A stretch of DNA of 40,183 bases from an uncultured Verrucomicrobia subdivision 3 bacterium (GCA_903884535.1 CAISEZ010000086.1:1-40183); one strand, 5' to 3'; shown: positions 25,735 through 35,740, counted from the stretch's first letter. Numbers and translations are program-made. The notes: generated from the letters alone by a model not told the origin.

Positions 25735-28700
25735 CTACGGCGTGTATTGTAACCGGTAAAACACCGAACCGTTGGTCGGGATGATAACATTGGTGACGGC
25801 GTTCACCGAGGTTGAACCCGGCACGTCCACCCAGTTTGTGCCGAGGCCGGTGGCCAGCGAGTTGGTCTGTGCCTGCAAGGTCCAGCCGGTGTGATCGCCC
25901 GGCCAGCTTAAGACGAGGTTGGTGCCGCTGATGGTGGCGAGGATGTTCGTCGGGTTGGTGGCAACGGTTGCCGCATTTGTCACCGTGATGTTTGCCGCTG
26001 CTGAACTCAAAATGCTGCCGCCGTCGTAAAGCAATTTTGCTGTGACCGCGTAGGAACCGGACGGCGCGCCGCTCCAGTTGAATTGATACGGCGCCGTGCC
26101 GGATTCGGCGAGCAAAGTGGCGTTGGTGAAGAACTGAACTTTTTCAACCGTGTGGTAACCATTGGTGGTGACAGAAGCCGTCAATGTAATGTTAGAGGCA
26201 CTGCTGAAGATGCTGCCGTTCGTTGGCGCCGTGAGCGCCACGGCGGGCAGGCCCGTCAGCGCGGCGGCGAGCAGCCCGCTGATTTCCGAACCGGTGAGCG
26301 ACTGGTTGAAGATGGCGACTTCGTCCATTGCGCCGTTGTAGCGGCTATAGGGACTGTTGCCGAGGTAGGCGGGGCCGTTGAACGCGGCGACCGTGTTCGC
26401 GGTGCCGTTGGTCCACGAAGCGAGCGTGGAGTTGGTGGCCATGTAGATCACCGAGTTGGTCGGGCTGATGACCAGCGCAACAAAGGTCCACTGGTTGCCC
26501 GGCACAATCAGACTCGATACCTGGAAGTTGCCGTTCCAATAGAGGCCGACGGCGTTGTTGCTGTTGCCAAACAGGAACTGCCCGCGGTTGCTGCCGGTGC
26601 CGGCCCAGGTGAAGATGCCGGGATAATAACCTTCCGTGCCGTTGCACTTGACCCACGCGGTCACGGTGACGGTGTTGGTGTTGAGGTTCAGCGCCGGGAT
26701 GGAAACGCTGGTGTTCGTGCCGTTGAATTGATACGCCGTGTTGCCGGATTCAAAACCGGGAAATGCCGGTGGGGTCGGGCCACTCACGGCGAAAACCAGA
26801 CTGCCGTTGTTCGTGCCGTTGTAACTGCCAACCGAATCGTGCGCGGTCGTGCCGGACGTTTCGTTCAAACGCCAGTAGGCAACCGGCCCGGCCGACAGCA
26901 CGGCATTGGTGAATGTCGAAGGATAATTTGTATAAGGCGTCGTCACGGAAACCGTCGCGGTCGCGTTGGGGCCATAATCATCGTTGGCGGTGTAGGTGAA
27001 GGTGTCGAGGCCATACCAATAATTGTTCGGCGTATAAACCACGTTCGTGCCGGCGATGGCGGCGCTGCCGCGCGTCGGCTGCGTGATGGACTGGATGGCC
27101 AGCGGCAAATTGTAAGGATCGGTGTCGTTGGCCAGCACGGGAATTGTCACCGAAGTATTTTGCGTGGTCGTTGCCGTGTCGTTGACCAAATTCGGCGGCG
27201 ACGGTTGATTGACCGTGACCGTGACCGTCGCGCTTGCGGTGTCGAAATGGCCGTCGAAGCACGTGTAACTGAACGTGTCAGTGCCGGTGAAACCGGTCGT
27301 CGGTGTGTAAAGAATATTTGTTCCGACGATGGCGGTTGAGCCATTGCTCGGCGGCGTGACGGATTGGACGGTAAGCACATAGCCATTCGGATCGGAATCG
27401 TTCGCCAAAACGTTGATGGTGACGGCGGCGTTCTTGACGGTGTTGGTCGCGTCCGCCACGGCGATGGGCGGCAGGTTGGTCACGGACACATTGACGGGCA
27501 GCGAACTCAAAGCGTTGCCGCCGTCGTAAACGACTTTCGCGAGGAACGTGTAAAGTCCGTGCGGCGCGCTGGAATAAGTGTAGGCATACGGCGGCGTGGT
27601 GGATTCCGCAAGCAGGCTGGCGCTGTTGTAGAACTGAACCTTCTGAATGCTGTGGCCATTGGTCACCACCGACGCGGTGAGGTTGATGGTCGCGGGCGCG
27701 AGATAACCGCTCCCGTCGGCCGGCGCGGTGAGCGTAACCGTCGGCAGGGCCGTCGTCGCTGCGGCAACAAGGTTCGTGAGTTGAGCCGGCGTCAGCAATT
27801 GATTGTAAATCCCGACTTCATCGATCGAGCCGTTGTAACTGGCGTAGGGATTTTTGCCGAGATAGCCCGTGCTGGTGAAGGACGTGAGCGCCGGGTTGGT
27901 GGTGCCCGTATTGTAGCCGATCAGGCTGGAGTTCGTGGCCATGTAAAGAACCGCGTTGGTCGGGCTTAAGGCGAGCGCGATGAAGGTCCACTGGTTGGTG
28001 GGCACCACCAGCGAGGACGAGGAATAAACGGAGCCGTTGCGAACGTAGGTGAGCCGGTTGTTGCCGTTGCCGAAGCCCAGCGAAATCGTATTGCCGCCGC
28101 CGCTCCAGGAGACGACGCCCGGATAATTCGCACTCTGCGCGGCGGCCGGCTGAACCCAAGCGGTGAGCGTGATGTTGCTGGTAAGATTCAGCGCGGGCAG
28201 GGAAACGCTCGTTCCAGAACCGCTGAAGGAATACGCCGTGTTGCCCGATTCAAATCCTGGAACCGCCGTCGGGGTCGGTCCAGTTACGCCGAGAACGATG
28301 CTGCCGTTGTTGGTTCCATTGTTGCCCGCGATAACATCATAAGCGGTCGTGCCGGAAGTTTCATTCAAACGATAATAAGCGGTCGGTCCCGTGGCGGCAG
28401 TTTGGTTTTGATACGGCGGCGGCTCAATTACCGTCAGCGTGGCGGTCGCGCTGGCCGCGCCTTGGCCATTGGAAACCGTGATGGTGTAACGGCCGGAATT
28501 GGTCGTCTGCAGATTCGTGAGCGTGAGCGTGGAGCCGGTCGTGCCGGCGATGTTGCTGCCGTCATATTGCCATTGCACCGTGAGTGTCGGCGCGCCAATG
28601 GGCGTCGCGGTGAACGTCACATTTTGTCCGGTGGTCGTGGTGACGGTCACAGGTGTGACGGCGACGGTGGGCGGGCCGAGCGCGAGGCGATACGCGCCGC

Positions 28701-30999
28701 GTCCGTGCGTCGCGGCCAGGAGATAATTTCGCGCCCACGCCAGTTCGAGCACCTGGACGTTGGCCGGGCCTTCGTTGGCCGTGGACCAGCTCGCGCCCGC
28801 GTTGGCCGAGCCGAACACGCCGACTTCCGTGCCGACGTAAATGTAATTGTGATTGAATGACGCGATGACGATGGAATAAATCGGCGCCGCCGGCAGGCTG
28901 CCCGCTAAATTCGTCCACGTCGTGCCGCCGTCGCTGGTGCGATACAGATTGTCCGCGCTAAACCCACCGAATGCGGCATAGACGATGTTGGGATTGGTCG
29001 GGTCAATGGCGAGGCGATTGCAGTAGCGGTTCGGCAAATTCGGCGAACCCAAATCCTTTTGCACCCACGTCGGGGTGGCTGAGGTGCCGTTGGTCGTGGC
29101 ATAGACGCTGCCATCATTGTGGCCCACCCAGATGATGTCCGAGTTGCCCGGCGCAACGGCAATGGCGCTGATGAACGAGCCGCTGGCGATGCCGGTCTTG
29201 ATGTTTGTCCACGCCGGTGTGGCCGCCTTCACGTTGACCGTGCGCCAGAGATTGCTGCCACCGGCCAGCATCGTGCTCGCGTAGTTCGGATCAAGGATGA
29301 ACGGCGCGATGAAGTTCGCTGCCGTCGGTGCGTTAGGATCATCATCGTCGTAGCCATCTGGCACACCGGCGTCGGCAATGCCGGCATCGGTGAGGCTGCC
29401 GCCGTAAATGTAACTGGAAGTCTGCGCACCATCCGTGCTGCGATAAATTTGCAAATTAACATACTCGCCATAGAAATAATTTGGGTCCGTCGGATCCGCC
29501 GCACAGAAGCCGCCGTCACCACCACTCCACAAATGCCAGCCGTTCACGCCGCCGACCGTCGTGAAGCGCGTGCTGCCATTGTCTTGCGAACCGATAATCG
29601 TGGTGAGTGTCGTCGGGTTGGCGGCGATGCCGAACGGCTGCGTGATGCCGAGATTGTGGTTGAGGTTGTTCCAGCCGTTGGTGGTCGTCACCGTATAAAT
29701 ATTCGTCGCGACGACCAGCCCGCCATCGTTGCCGTCATACAGTGCGGTGACGCTGACGCCATCAAAACCCGGCGCACCCACCAACGCGTGATGGTCGGCA
29801 TGTGCGGAAGCGTTCACGTCGTTCAACTGCTTCGACTGGTTGTATCCCCAATCGCTGATTGGCGTCAGCGTGTTGCCGCCGTCCATGCTGCGCCAGGTGT
29901 CAATGCCGCCCACGACCAAGTTGTTTGGATTGGTCGGGTCCACCCAGATGCAGTTGCCATACCAGCCTTGCGCTTCCAGATAATTCGTCCCGGTGTTGCG
30001 CAACGTGTAGGTGACACCGCCATCCGTGGAAACGTAAAGCGAGCCTTCATTCGTATTCTGCGACGCATAAACGATATTCGGAGACGACAGCGCGTAAGCA
30101 AATTCAATCCGTCCGCCAGCGCCCAACCCCGTGGCCGACGTCCACGTCTGCCCGCCGTCCGTGGAATACAACGCAGTGCCATCCGGCGTGGCGATGGCCT
30201 GTGAACCGTTCGTGGGATGAAACGCCAGCTGTTTTACCGATGCGGCGCTGTAAGTTTGCGTCCAATTTGTGCCGCCGTTCGTGCTGCGCCAGATGCCGTT
30301 GCCTGTCGCGGCGAGCAGGATGAGATGATTCGTCGGGCAGATGGACAGGCGGTTGATGTTATTCTGCGTCGCGTAAGTTGTGAACTGCGTCCAGGTGTTG
30401 CCGCCGTCGGCGGTCTTGAAAATGCCGTTGCCGCGAATGGCGTCGGCGTTGCCGAAACCTTCGCCGGTGCCGGCGTAAAGCGTGTTCGGATCGGTCGGGT
30501 CGAGTGTCAGGCTGCAAACGGAGAGATTGGCCATCCAGTCGTTGCACGGGAAAAAGCTCGCCGCGCCGTTGGTGATCTTCCACACGCCGCCGCCAACACC
30601 GCCGACCCACATCGTTGTGGGCACGGTGGGATGAATCACGATGGCGCGGATGCGCCCGCCGATGTTGCCGGGGCCGAGCCACTCCCAGTTGTTCGTGCTC
30701 AAGCCCGCGATTTTTGGCCTCGGACCACTCTTAAAAACTACCGGTGTATCTCCGCCCGGCCAAACCGTTGCGTCGTAATTCATCTGCTGCGCCTGCTGGA
30801 TGGCGTTGATCAGGCCGTTGGTGGCGATGACGCCGTTTTCATCGCGCTGCCGCATCGCCTCAAACTGCGCCGCGCGCTGCGGGTGGCTGGGGCGGGCGAT
30901 GGACTGGGCCGGTGCTGGCAACGCGAACCACGCGATCAACATGATGGCATTGAGGAGTGAAGAAAAACGGAGACTGAATTTATTGTGGAGAGTTGTCAT
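25735..30999 (-). CDS. Giant secreted multidomain protein (BNR/sialidase-like propeller, Ig, two LamG, cadherin-like repeats)
   Basis: From the ATG at 30999 this is a 1,754-residue exported protein with a signal peptide ending near APA-QS (about residue 32). About residues 90-770 are repeats of the BNR/VPS10 propeller kind (TADGGNTWTQF, STDGGQTWTS, TSDGGTTWTN). An Ig-like domain follows (about 790-870). Two LamG-type jelly rolls each begin AY(Y/W)RLNETSGTTA and each is followed by an Ig-like module (VQF(Y/F)...LLAES). Two cadherin-like repeats (VLANDSDPNG, VLANDTDPYN) lie between them. The C-terminus (LSWPGDHTGWTLQAQTN...VFYRLQYTP) is a tail I recall in many Verrucomicrobia secreted proteins and may be a secretion or anchoring signal. 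There is no catalytic motif I can name; adhesion or glycan binding is the best guess. The start at 31056 was rejected because it spoils the signal peptide. Confidence 0.88.
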   Translation of the reverse strand: MTTLHNKFSLRFSSLLNAIMLIAWFALPAPAQSIARPSHPQRAAQFEAMRQRDENGVIATNGLINAIQQAQQMNYDATVWPGGDTPVVFKSGPRPKIAGLSTNNWEWLGPGNIGGRIRAIVIHPTVPTTMWVGGVGGGVWKITNGAASFFPCNDWMANLSVCSLTLDPTDPNTLYAGTGEGFGNADAIRGNGIFKTADGGNTWTQFTTYATQNNINRLSICPTNHLILLAATGNGIWRSTNGGTNWTQTYSAASVKQLAFHPTNGSQAIATPDGTALYSTDGGQTWTSATGLGAGGRIEFAYALSSPNIVYASQNTNEGSLYVSTDGGVTYTLRNTGTNYLEAQGWYGNCIWVDPTNPNNLVVGGIDTWRSMDGGNTLTPISDWGYNQSKQLNDVNASAHADHHALVGAPGFDGVSVTALYDGNDGGLVVATNIYTVTTTNGWNNLNHNLGITQPFGIAANPTTLTTIIGSQDNGSTRFTTVGGVNGWHLWSGGDGGFCAADPTDPNYFYGEYVNLQIYRSTDGAQTSSYIYGGSLTDAGIADAGVPDGYDDDDPNAPTAANFIAPFILDPNYASTMLAGGSNLWRTVNVKAATPAWTNIKTGIASGSFISAIAVAPGNSDIIWVGHNDGSVYATTNGTSATPTWVQKDLGSPNLPNRYCNRLAIDPTNPNIVYAAFGGFSADNLYRTSDGGTTWTNLAGSLPAAPIYSIVIASFNHNYIYVGTEVGVFGSANAGASWSTANEGPANVQVLELAWARNYLLAATHGRGAYRLALGPPTVAVTPVTVTTTTGQNVTFTATPIGAPTLTVQWQYDGSNIAGTTGSTLTLTNLQTTNSGRYTITVSNGQGAASATATLTVIEPPPYQNQTAATGPTAYYRLNETSGTTAYDVIAGNNGTNNGSIVLGVTGPTPTAVPGFESGNTAYSFSGSGTSVSLPALNLTSNITLTAWVQPAAAQSANYPGVVSWSGGGNTISLGFGNGNNRLTYVRNGSVYSSSSLVVPTNQWTFIALALSPTNAVLYMATNSSLIGYNTGTTNPALTSFTSTGYLGKNPYASYNGSIDEVGIYNQLLTPAQLTNLVAAATTALPTVTLTAPADGSGYLAPATINLTASVVTNGHSIQKVQFYNSASLLAESTTPPYAYTYSSAPHGLYTFLAKVVYDGGNALSSLPVNVSVTNLPPIAVADATNTVKNAAVTINVLANDSDPNGYVLTVQSVTPPSNGSTAIVGTNILYTPTTGFTGTDTFSYTCFDGHFDTASATVTVTVNQPSPPNLVNDTATTTQNTSVTIPVLANDTDPYNLPLAIQSITQPTRGSAAIAGTNVVYTPNNYWYGLDTFTYTANDDYGPNATATVSVTTPYTNYPSTFTNAVLSAGPVAYWRLNETSGTTAHDSVGSYNGTNNGSLVFAVSGPTPPAFPGFESGNTAYQFNGTNTSVSIPALNLNTNTVTVTAWVKCNGTEGYYPGIFTWAGTGSNRGQFLFGNSNNAVGLYWNGNFQVSSLIVPGNQWTFVALVISPTNSVIYMATNSTLASWTNGTANTVAAFNGPAYLGNSPYSRYNGAMDEVAIFNQSLTGSEISGLLAAALTGLPAVALTAPTNGSIFSSASNITLTASVTTNGYHTVEKVQFFTNATLLAESGTAPYQFNWSGAPSGSYAVTAKLLYDGGSILSSAAANITVTNAATVATNPTNILATISGTNLVLSWPGDHTGWTLQAQTNSLATGLGTNWVDVPGSTSVNAVTNVIIPTNGSVFYRLQYTP
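26212..26900 (-). repeat. Second LamG + linker copy of an internal duplication
   Basis: The encoded stretch from AYWRLNETSGTTA to VALTAPTNGS repeats, with about the same length and many identical residues, the unit encoded at about 27708-28390. Shared blocks include TNNGS, PGFESGNTAY, NQWTF, YMATNS and YLG(K/N)(N/S)PY. Confidence 0.8.
27708..28390 (-). repeat. First LamG + linker copy of an internal duplication
   Basis: This unit (AYYRLNETSGTTA to VTLTAPADGS) is the partner of the one at 26212-26900. The two cadherin-like repeats lie between the copies, so the order LamG-Ig-Cad-Cad-LamG-Ig may reflect a module duplication. Confidence 0.8.
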
Positions 31000-31293
31000 A
31001 ATGATCAACCGGTTGACGGAGATGAATTTGGCTGTCCTCACTACAATGCTATACAAGCTGATGACATTTTAAAATGTCGCCTAAAGCTTGCTTGTTTTCT
31101 TTTGTCATTTACCAGTTTTTTTTTGGCCTGCCACAATCCGTGAAGTCGTGAATTGTCAGGGAAAACGGAAGCGTAATATCGCCACTTGTATGTTGTTTGA
31201 ACCGGCAAACGGATTTTTCAGAAATGGTCGGATGTGACTCCGAGCGAAAAATCTGTTTAGCAAGCGGTGGCGGACCGACGTGGTCGCCACAAC
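31000..31293. other. Non-coding gap between shc and the secreted-protein gene
   Basis: These 294 bases hold no gene I can support. The part nearest the secreted-protein gene is AT-rich (31000-31130), with runs of T and A, and is the likely place of its promoter. I saw no clear -35/-10 pair or terminator. Confidence 0.5.
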
Positions 31294-33303
31294 TTAGACT
31301 TTGAAAGCAGCCGCGCCGTTTTTTTTGTCGGCGGCGCGTTCGGCGATTTGCTGGTAGGTGGCGAGCGCCAGCAGCGGCCAGGCGTTGCGATAAATGTCGT
31401 ATTTCAGATAAAACACTTTCGGAAAACCGGTGCCGGTGGTTTCGTTTTCCGTCCACGAACCATCCGGGTTTTGCATCTGTGTGAGATACTCGATGCCGCG
31501 TTTGAGCGCGGGATTTTCCGGATCGTCGAATGCGCACAAGCCCATGACGGCCCACGCGGTTTGCGACGCGGTGCTCGGACCCTGGCCTTTGAAAACCGGG
31601 TCGTCGTAGGTGTTGCAGCGCTCGCCCCAGCCGCCGTCCTCGTGCTGGACGCTTTCGAGCCAGGCCCGGCCGCGTTGCAGCCAGGCTTCGTTCATGTCGA
31701 GATTCATCGCCCTCATGCCGCGCAATACCTGCCACGTCCCGTAAATGTAATTCACGCCCCACCGGCCATACCACGAGCCGTCTTCTTCTTGCTGCGACTT
31801 GACGTAGTCCAGTGCGTCCTTCACCTGATGATGATTGACGCTCCAGCCTTCGTAGCCGAGCAATTCCAAAATGCGCGCGGTGATGTCGGCGCATTCGGGA
31901 TCGAGCATCGCGTTATGGTCGGCGAACGGAACCTTCTCCAAAATATTTTTTGTGCAATCCTTGTCGAATGCCGCCCAGCCGCCGTCCTTGCACTGAAAGG
32001 TCATCATCCATTTCAGGCCGCGTTTGAAGCATTCGTCGCGCTTCGCCGGATTGTCGGTGGGGACTTTCCGCAACGCGAGCAGCACCATCGCGGTGTCGTC
32101 CACGTCGGGATTCCATTTGTTGTTGTATTCAAACACCCAGCCGCTCGGTTCAACTTTGGCGGTGTTTTTGTGGATCCAGTCGCCGGCGAAACGGATTTCT
32201 TTTTCCATCAGCCACTCGGCGGCGCGCTTGATTTTGGGATGATTTTCCGGCACGCCGGATTCGCGCAGGCACATGGTCACGATCGCCGTGTCCCACACCG
32301 GCGAGAAGCACGGTTCGATGCGCACGCTGTCGGCGGTCTCGTGTTCCAGCCGTTTCAATTCGCGCTCCTCGCGTTGGAGAATCGGGTGGTCGTCATGGTA
32401 GCCGAGCGCCTTCAGGGCGATGACGGAATTCAGCATCGCCGGAAAAATCGCCGCCAGTCCGTCGCTGCCCTCGAAGCGTTCGAGCATCCACTGCTCGCAG
32501 CGTCTGAGCGCGGTTTTGCGGAACGGATGAATACTGTGCTCCGCGAACCATTCCGCGAGTTTGTGCAGCCGGTCCAGCCACAGAAAGAAATTGCGGAGAG
32601 AAATCTTTTCCGGGTCGGGCGCCAGGGCGAGATCACGCTCGTGGATGCCGTCGGGATACAGCTCATCCAAATCTACCTTCACCGGGTGCGTCGGCTTGAA
32701 ATGGTTGATGATGGCCAGCGGCACGAGCATCCCGCGCGACCAGTTGCTCATGTCCCAGAAATTCACGTGGAACCATTTGCCGATGAGCAGCACTTCGCAC
32801 GGAATGGTTGGCACATATTCCCACGGATACAGGCCGATGAGCGCGAGATACAGTTTGGAAAACGTGTTCATGCGCGGCACACCGCCGAAATGCAACGCCA
32901 CCTCGCGGGCCTTCAACATGCGTGGATCTTTCACCGAGACGCCGGCGAGTTTGAGCGCAAGATACGCCTTGATGGTCGCGTTCACCTCGGAAGGTCCGCC
33001 AAGGTAGATGTTCCAGCCGCCATCCGGCAGTTGCATCGAGAAGATGTGATTGACCGCTTTGCGCTGCCATTCGGGGTCAATCTTGCCGTTCCAGTGATGA
33101 TACGCCACCGTGTCGGACACGAGCGTCGAATCCACCATCAATTCGCCGACCCAGTAACCATCCGGTTTTTGTTCACGCAAAAGAAAATTCTGCGACCGCG
33201 TGAGGGCGGTCTGCAGGCGCTCGGCAAAATTCTGGGGCGCGCGGGTTTCCGGTGGGGAAACCACCGTCGGCGCGCGGGATTCGCTTTCAATCAACACGCG
33301 CAT
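31294..33303 (-). CDS. shc: Squalene-hopene cyclase
   Basis: This 669-residue terpene cyclase converts squalene to hopene for hopanoid synthesis at the inner membrane. The catalytic acid motif DVDD is D400-V-D402-D403 (NPDVDDTAMV). Several QW repeats are visible (QLPDGGWNIYLGG, CKDGGWAAF, QEEDGSWYGRWG, QHEDGGWGE, QNPDGSWTE), as is the conserved GSWYGRWGVNYIYGTW segment near the C-terminus. The length is typical. No squalene synthase or other hpn genes are adjacent. It is followed, after 294 bases without a gene, by the giant secreted protein on the same strand. Confidence 0.96.
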   Translation of the reverse strand: MRVLIESESRAPTVVSPPETRAPQNFAERLQTALTRSQNFLLREQKPDGYWVGELMVDSTLVSDTVAYHHWNGKIDPEWQRKAVNHIFSMQLPDGGWNIYLGGPSEVNATIKAYLALKLAGVSVKDPRMLKAREVALHFGGVPRMNTFSKLYLALIGLYPWEYVPTIPCEVLLIGKWFHVNFWDMSNWSRGMLVPLAIINHFKPTHPVKVDLDELYPDGIHERDLALAPDPEKISLRNFFLWLDRLHKLAEWFAEHSIHPFRKTALRRCEQWMLERFEGSDGLAAIFPAMLNSVIALKALGYHDDHPILQREERELKRLEHETADSVRIEPCFSPVWDTAIVTMCLRESGVPENHPKIKRAAEWLMEKEIRFAGDWIHKNTAKVEPSGWVFEYNNKWNPDVDDTAMVLLALRKVPTDNPAKRDECFKRGLKWMMTFQCKDGGWAAFDKDCTKNILEKVPFADHNAMLDPECADITARILELLGYEGWSVNHHQVKDALDYVKSQQEEDGSWYGRWGVNYIYGTWQVLRGMRAMNLDMNEAWLQRGRAWLESVQHEDGGWGERCNTYDDPVFKGQGPSTASQTAWAVMGLCAFDDPENPALKRGIEYLTQMQNPDGSWTENETTGTGFPKVFYLKYDIYRNAWPLLALATYQQIAERAADKKNGAAAFKV

Positions 33304-33436
33304 ACTTTGCGGATTTGTGAAATTTCTGTAAAGAATTTAGTCGCCTCCAGTCCCGCGCCGAAAGTCGTCGCCAGGGTTGTCTCAAATCCTTTCCGCTTGA
33401 GTTTACCGGCCAAGCTGATTAAGTGGACGCGTCATC

Positions 33437-33664
33437 ATGAACAAAAAAGAAATTGCGGAAACCTTGCGGCTCGAAGTCGGGCATCTGGAATTGGAGATCA
33501 AAAAACTTCAGGCCCGCTGCGAGCGCTTCAAACAATTTGTGCTCGATCTGGAGGATGACATCGCCGGGCCGGAAGCCAAAAACCAGAAGCCGGAACCGCC
33601 CAGCAAATTTCGCAAGGTGGTGGATCAGGTGTTCGGCGAAAAACCGAACAGCCCGCGGCGCTGA
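33437..33664 (+). CDS. Small coiled-coil protein
   Basis: This 75-residue protein has a long amphipathic helix (MNKKEIAETLRLEVGHLELEIKKLQARCERFKQFVLDLEDDI, about residues 1-43) with heptad-like leucines. A polar tail follows (KNQKPEPPSKFRKVVDQVFGEKPNSPRR). There is no signal peptide. It is probably a real small gene because composition and codon use match its surroundings and it occupies its own space, divergent from shc. The function is unknown. Confidence 0.6.
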   Translation: MNKKEIAETLRLEVGHLELEIKKLQARCERFKQFVLDLEDDIAGPEAKNQKPEPPSKFRKVVDQVFGEKPNSPRR

Positions 33665-33697
33665 ATTTGCGGCCGTTCGCTGCGACCGCAGTGGACG

Positions 33698-34690
33698 TCA
33701 GTTGGCCGGCGTGAACGGCTGCACAAACGCCGGGCCGTCCTTGCCTTTGCTGTAAGAAATCCAAACGGTGTGGGTCTTCGGGTCAACCGCGATATTGCCC
33801 GCGCCCGTGGCATCAGTCACATCCCCTAGGGCGGTCAGCTTGTCCGCCGCCACCGCGACCACCGAAATCTTTCCTTGCCGGCTCGCGCAATACGCGAGGT
33901 GCAGCGCCGGGTCGTAGGCCATTTCATCCACCTTGCCGGCGATGTCCGCCGTGCTGATGATTTTTCCACTGGTGCGGTTCACGAGCACCAGCTTGCCCGC
34001 GCAGGCGGCGAGCAAGCCGTCGTTGTCCGGCACCACCGCGATGCCGTGCGGACCGGCGTTCGGGGCGAGCGCCCAGGTATCCGTCACGGTGTTTTTGACC
34101 GGGTCAATTACTGCGATCGTGGCGTTCTTTTTCGCCGCCTGATAGAGATGCTGGTAGTCGGCGTCAAAGGCGAGGTCTTCCATTCCGCCGCCGGCCACTT
34201 TAATGGTCGTGACAATTTTCTTCGCGGTGGGATCGATCACCCACACTTCCCCCGCGGTGTCGTTGCATTCATAGACCAAACCCGTCACCGGATTGAAACC
34301 GATCAGGTCCGTGTCCGCCGCCGTCGGCACTTCGCCGGTGATCTCCAGCGTCTTGGAATCCACGATGACCATCCGCGACGGGTCGTTGCCGCTGACAAAA
34401 TAGCGGCCGCCTTTCACGTCGGTCGTGGCATCCTGCGCGGTGCTGGTCGGCACGGATTTCAACAGCTTCTTCGTCGCGATATCAAAAACATCGAACGACT
34501 TGTTGCCGGTGTGGCCCAGCAACAGCCGGTTGCCGGCTGTGTCCATGCGGATGAAATCGCAGCCGCCCTTGGTGCCGGTCAGTTCAATGGCATCGCCGGC
34601 AGTGAGCGGCGCGGCGTGACTGCCGGCGGCCAGCAGGCAGACCGTGAGACTGAGCATGACCGGACGCAGGTGGAGAAAAGTGGTGTTCAT
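33698..34690 (-). CDS. Secreted YVTN-type beta-propeller protein
   Basis: This is a 330-residue exported protein from ATG 34690 (MNTTFLHLRPVMLSLTVCLLAAGSHA, cleavage after SHA). The rest is built of seven-bladed YVTN/YncE-like repeats of about 42 residues. Examples are DIATKKLLKSVPT, SKTLEITGEVPTAADTD, DPTAKKIVTTIKVAGGGMEDLAF, DPVKNTVTDTW and TSGKIISTADIAGKVDEMAY. Such propellers bind proteins or surfaces in the periplasm or outside; no enzyme motif is seen. A start at 34714 would precede the signal peptide with extra residues. It is divergent from the phosphatase gene, with 135 bases between them. Confidence 0.85.
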   Translation of the reverse strand: MNTTFLHLRPVMLSLTVCLLAAGSHAAPLTAGDAIELTGTKGGCDFIRMDTAGNRLLLGHTGNKSFDVFDIATKKLLKSVPTSTAQDATTDVKGGRYFVSGNDPSRMVIVDSKTLEITGEVPTAADTDLIGFNPVTGLVYECNDTAGEVWVIDPTAKKIVTTIKVAGGGMEDLAFDADYQHLYQAAKKNATIAVIDPVKNTVTDTWALAPNAGPHGIAVVPDNDGLLAACAGKLVLVNRTSGKIISTADIAGKVDEMAYDPALHLAYCASRQGKISVVAVAADKLTALGDVTDATGAGNIAVDPKTHTVWISYSKGKDGPAFVQPFTPAN

Positions 34691-34825
34691 AAAATGGGTT
34701 GCATCCGATTTCACCCCATCGCCGCGCCGCGGGCAATGAAATTTGACTGGATGACAAAAAATTAATTTTTTGCGGCTGGCTTCGCCGGCTTCCCGGTTTA
34801 ATCTGCCGGCAATCCAAACTGAATT

Positions 34826-35740
34826 ATGAAACAGACGCGCCGCGAATTTGTCCGCACTTTGTTTGTCGCCACCCAGGCCGCTGCCATCGGCGGACTGCTG
34901 CCTTCAAAACTGTTGGCCGCCGATTCTCCGCGCAGTCTCAACTTCCTCGCCTTCGGCGACTGGGGACGCAACGGCGAGAAGGACCAGATGGATGTTGCCA
35001 CGCAGATGGGCATCGCCGCCGCCGCCACTCGTGCGCAGTTCATCGTTTCCGTCGGTGACAATTTTTACGAAAACGGCGTCGCCTCCGTGGCCGATGCGCA
35101 ATGGAAGACCTCGTTCGAATATGTTTACACCGCCGCCGCGTTGCAGGTGCCGTGGCGCGTGGTGCTCGGCAACCACGATTATCACGGCAACACCGCGGCG
35201 CAGATCGAATACTCCAAGCACAGTCCGCGCTGGACCATGCCGGCTCTTTATTACCAGCGCACCGAGACGATTGATGAAACCACGAGCGCCGATTTTTTCT
35301 ACATTGATACCGACCCGATGAAGCGAGGCGACCTGACGAATGTGGAACCGCAGATGGCCTGGCTGGAATCCGCCTTGAGCGCTTCCAAAGCCCCGTGGAA
35401 AATCGTCATCGGCCATCATCCTATTTATACTGGCGGCGAACACGGCGACACGCCGTATCTCGTCAAGCACGTGCTGCCGCTGCTGGAGAAACACGGCGTG
35501 CAGGTCTATTTCAACGGGCACGACCACGACTTGCAACATCTGCAGGCGGGCCGGATTCATTTGTTCTGCACCGGTGCCGGCTCCATTCCCCGCGTCACCA
35601 CCCAGACACCGCACACCTTGTTTGCCAAGGGCAGTTGCCCCGGCTTTGTCGCGGTGTCCCTGTCGGCGGAAAAGATGACGGTGCAAATGATGGATGCGCA
35701 GGGCGCGGTGCTGCACACCGCCAACATCCCGCGCGCCTGA
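34826..35740 (+). CDS. Tat-exported metallophosphatase of the purple acid phosphatase (type 5) kind
   Basis: This 304-residue protein has a twin-arginine signal (QTRREFVRT, then a hydrophobic stretch to about residue 32), so it is exported folded. The metallophosphoesterase metal-site motifs appear in order: GDWG, SVGDNFYENG, LGNHDYHG, IGHHPIYTGGEHG and NGHDHDLQH. This spacing matches tartrate-resistant acid phosphatases, which use a binuclear metal centre to hydrolyse phosphate esters, here most likely in the periplasm. No Pho-box-like site was recognised upstream. Confidence 0.92.
   Translation: MKQTRREFVRTLFVATQAAAIGGLLPSKLLAADSPRSLNFLAFGDWGRNGEKDQMDVATQMGIAAAATRAQFIVSVGDNFYENGVASVADAQWKTSFEYVYTAAALQVPWRVVLGNHDYHGNTAAQIEYSKHSPRWTMPALYYQRTETIDETTSADFFYIDTDPMKRGDLTNVEPQMAWLESALSASKAPWKIVIGHHPIYTGGEHGDTPYLVKHVLPLLEKHGVQVYFNGHDHDLQHLQAGRIHLFCTGAGSIPRVTTQTPHTLFAKGSCPGFVAVSLSAEKMTVQMMDAQGAVLHTANIPRA

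Noticed and set aside
26083..27339. 418-codon open frame antisense to the giant secreted protein
   Set aside because: Gly/Arg/Val-rich shadow of the repetitive secreted protein, with no start context or motif.
31267..33558. 763-codon open frame antisense to squalene-hopene cyclase
   Set aside because: The opposite strand carries a fully recognisable enzyme with DVDD and QW motifs; the antisense frame has no recognisable domain.
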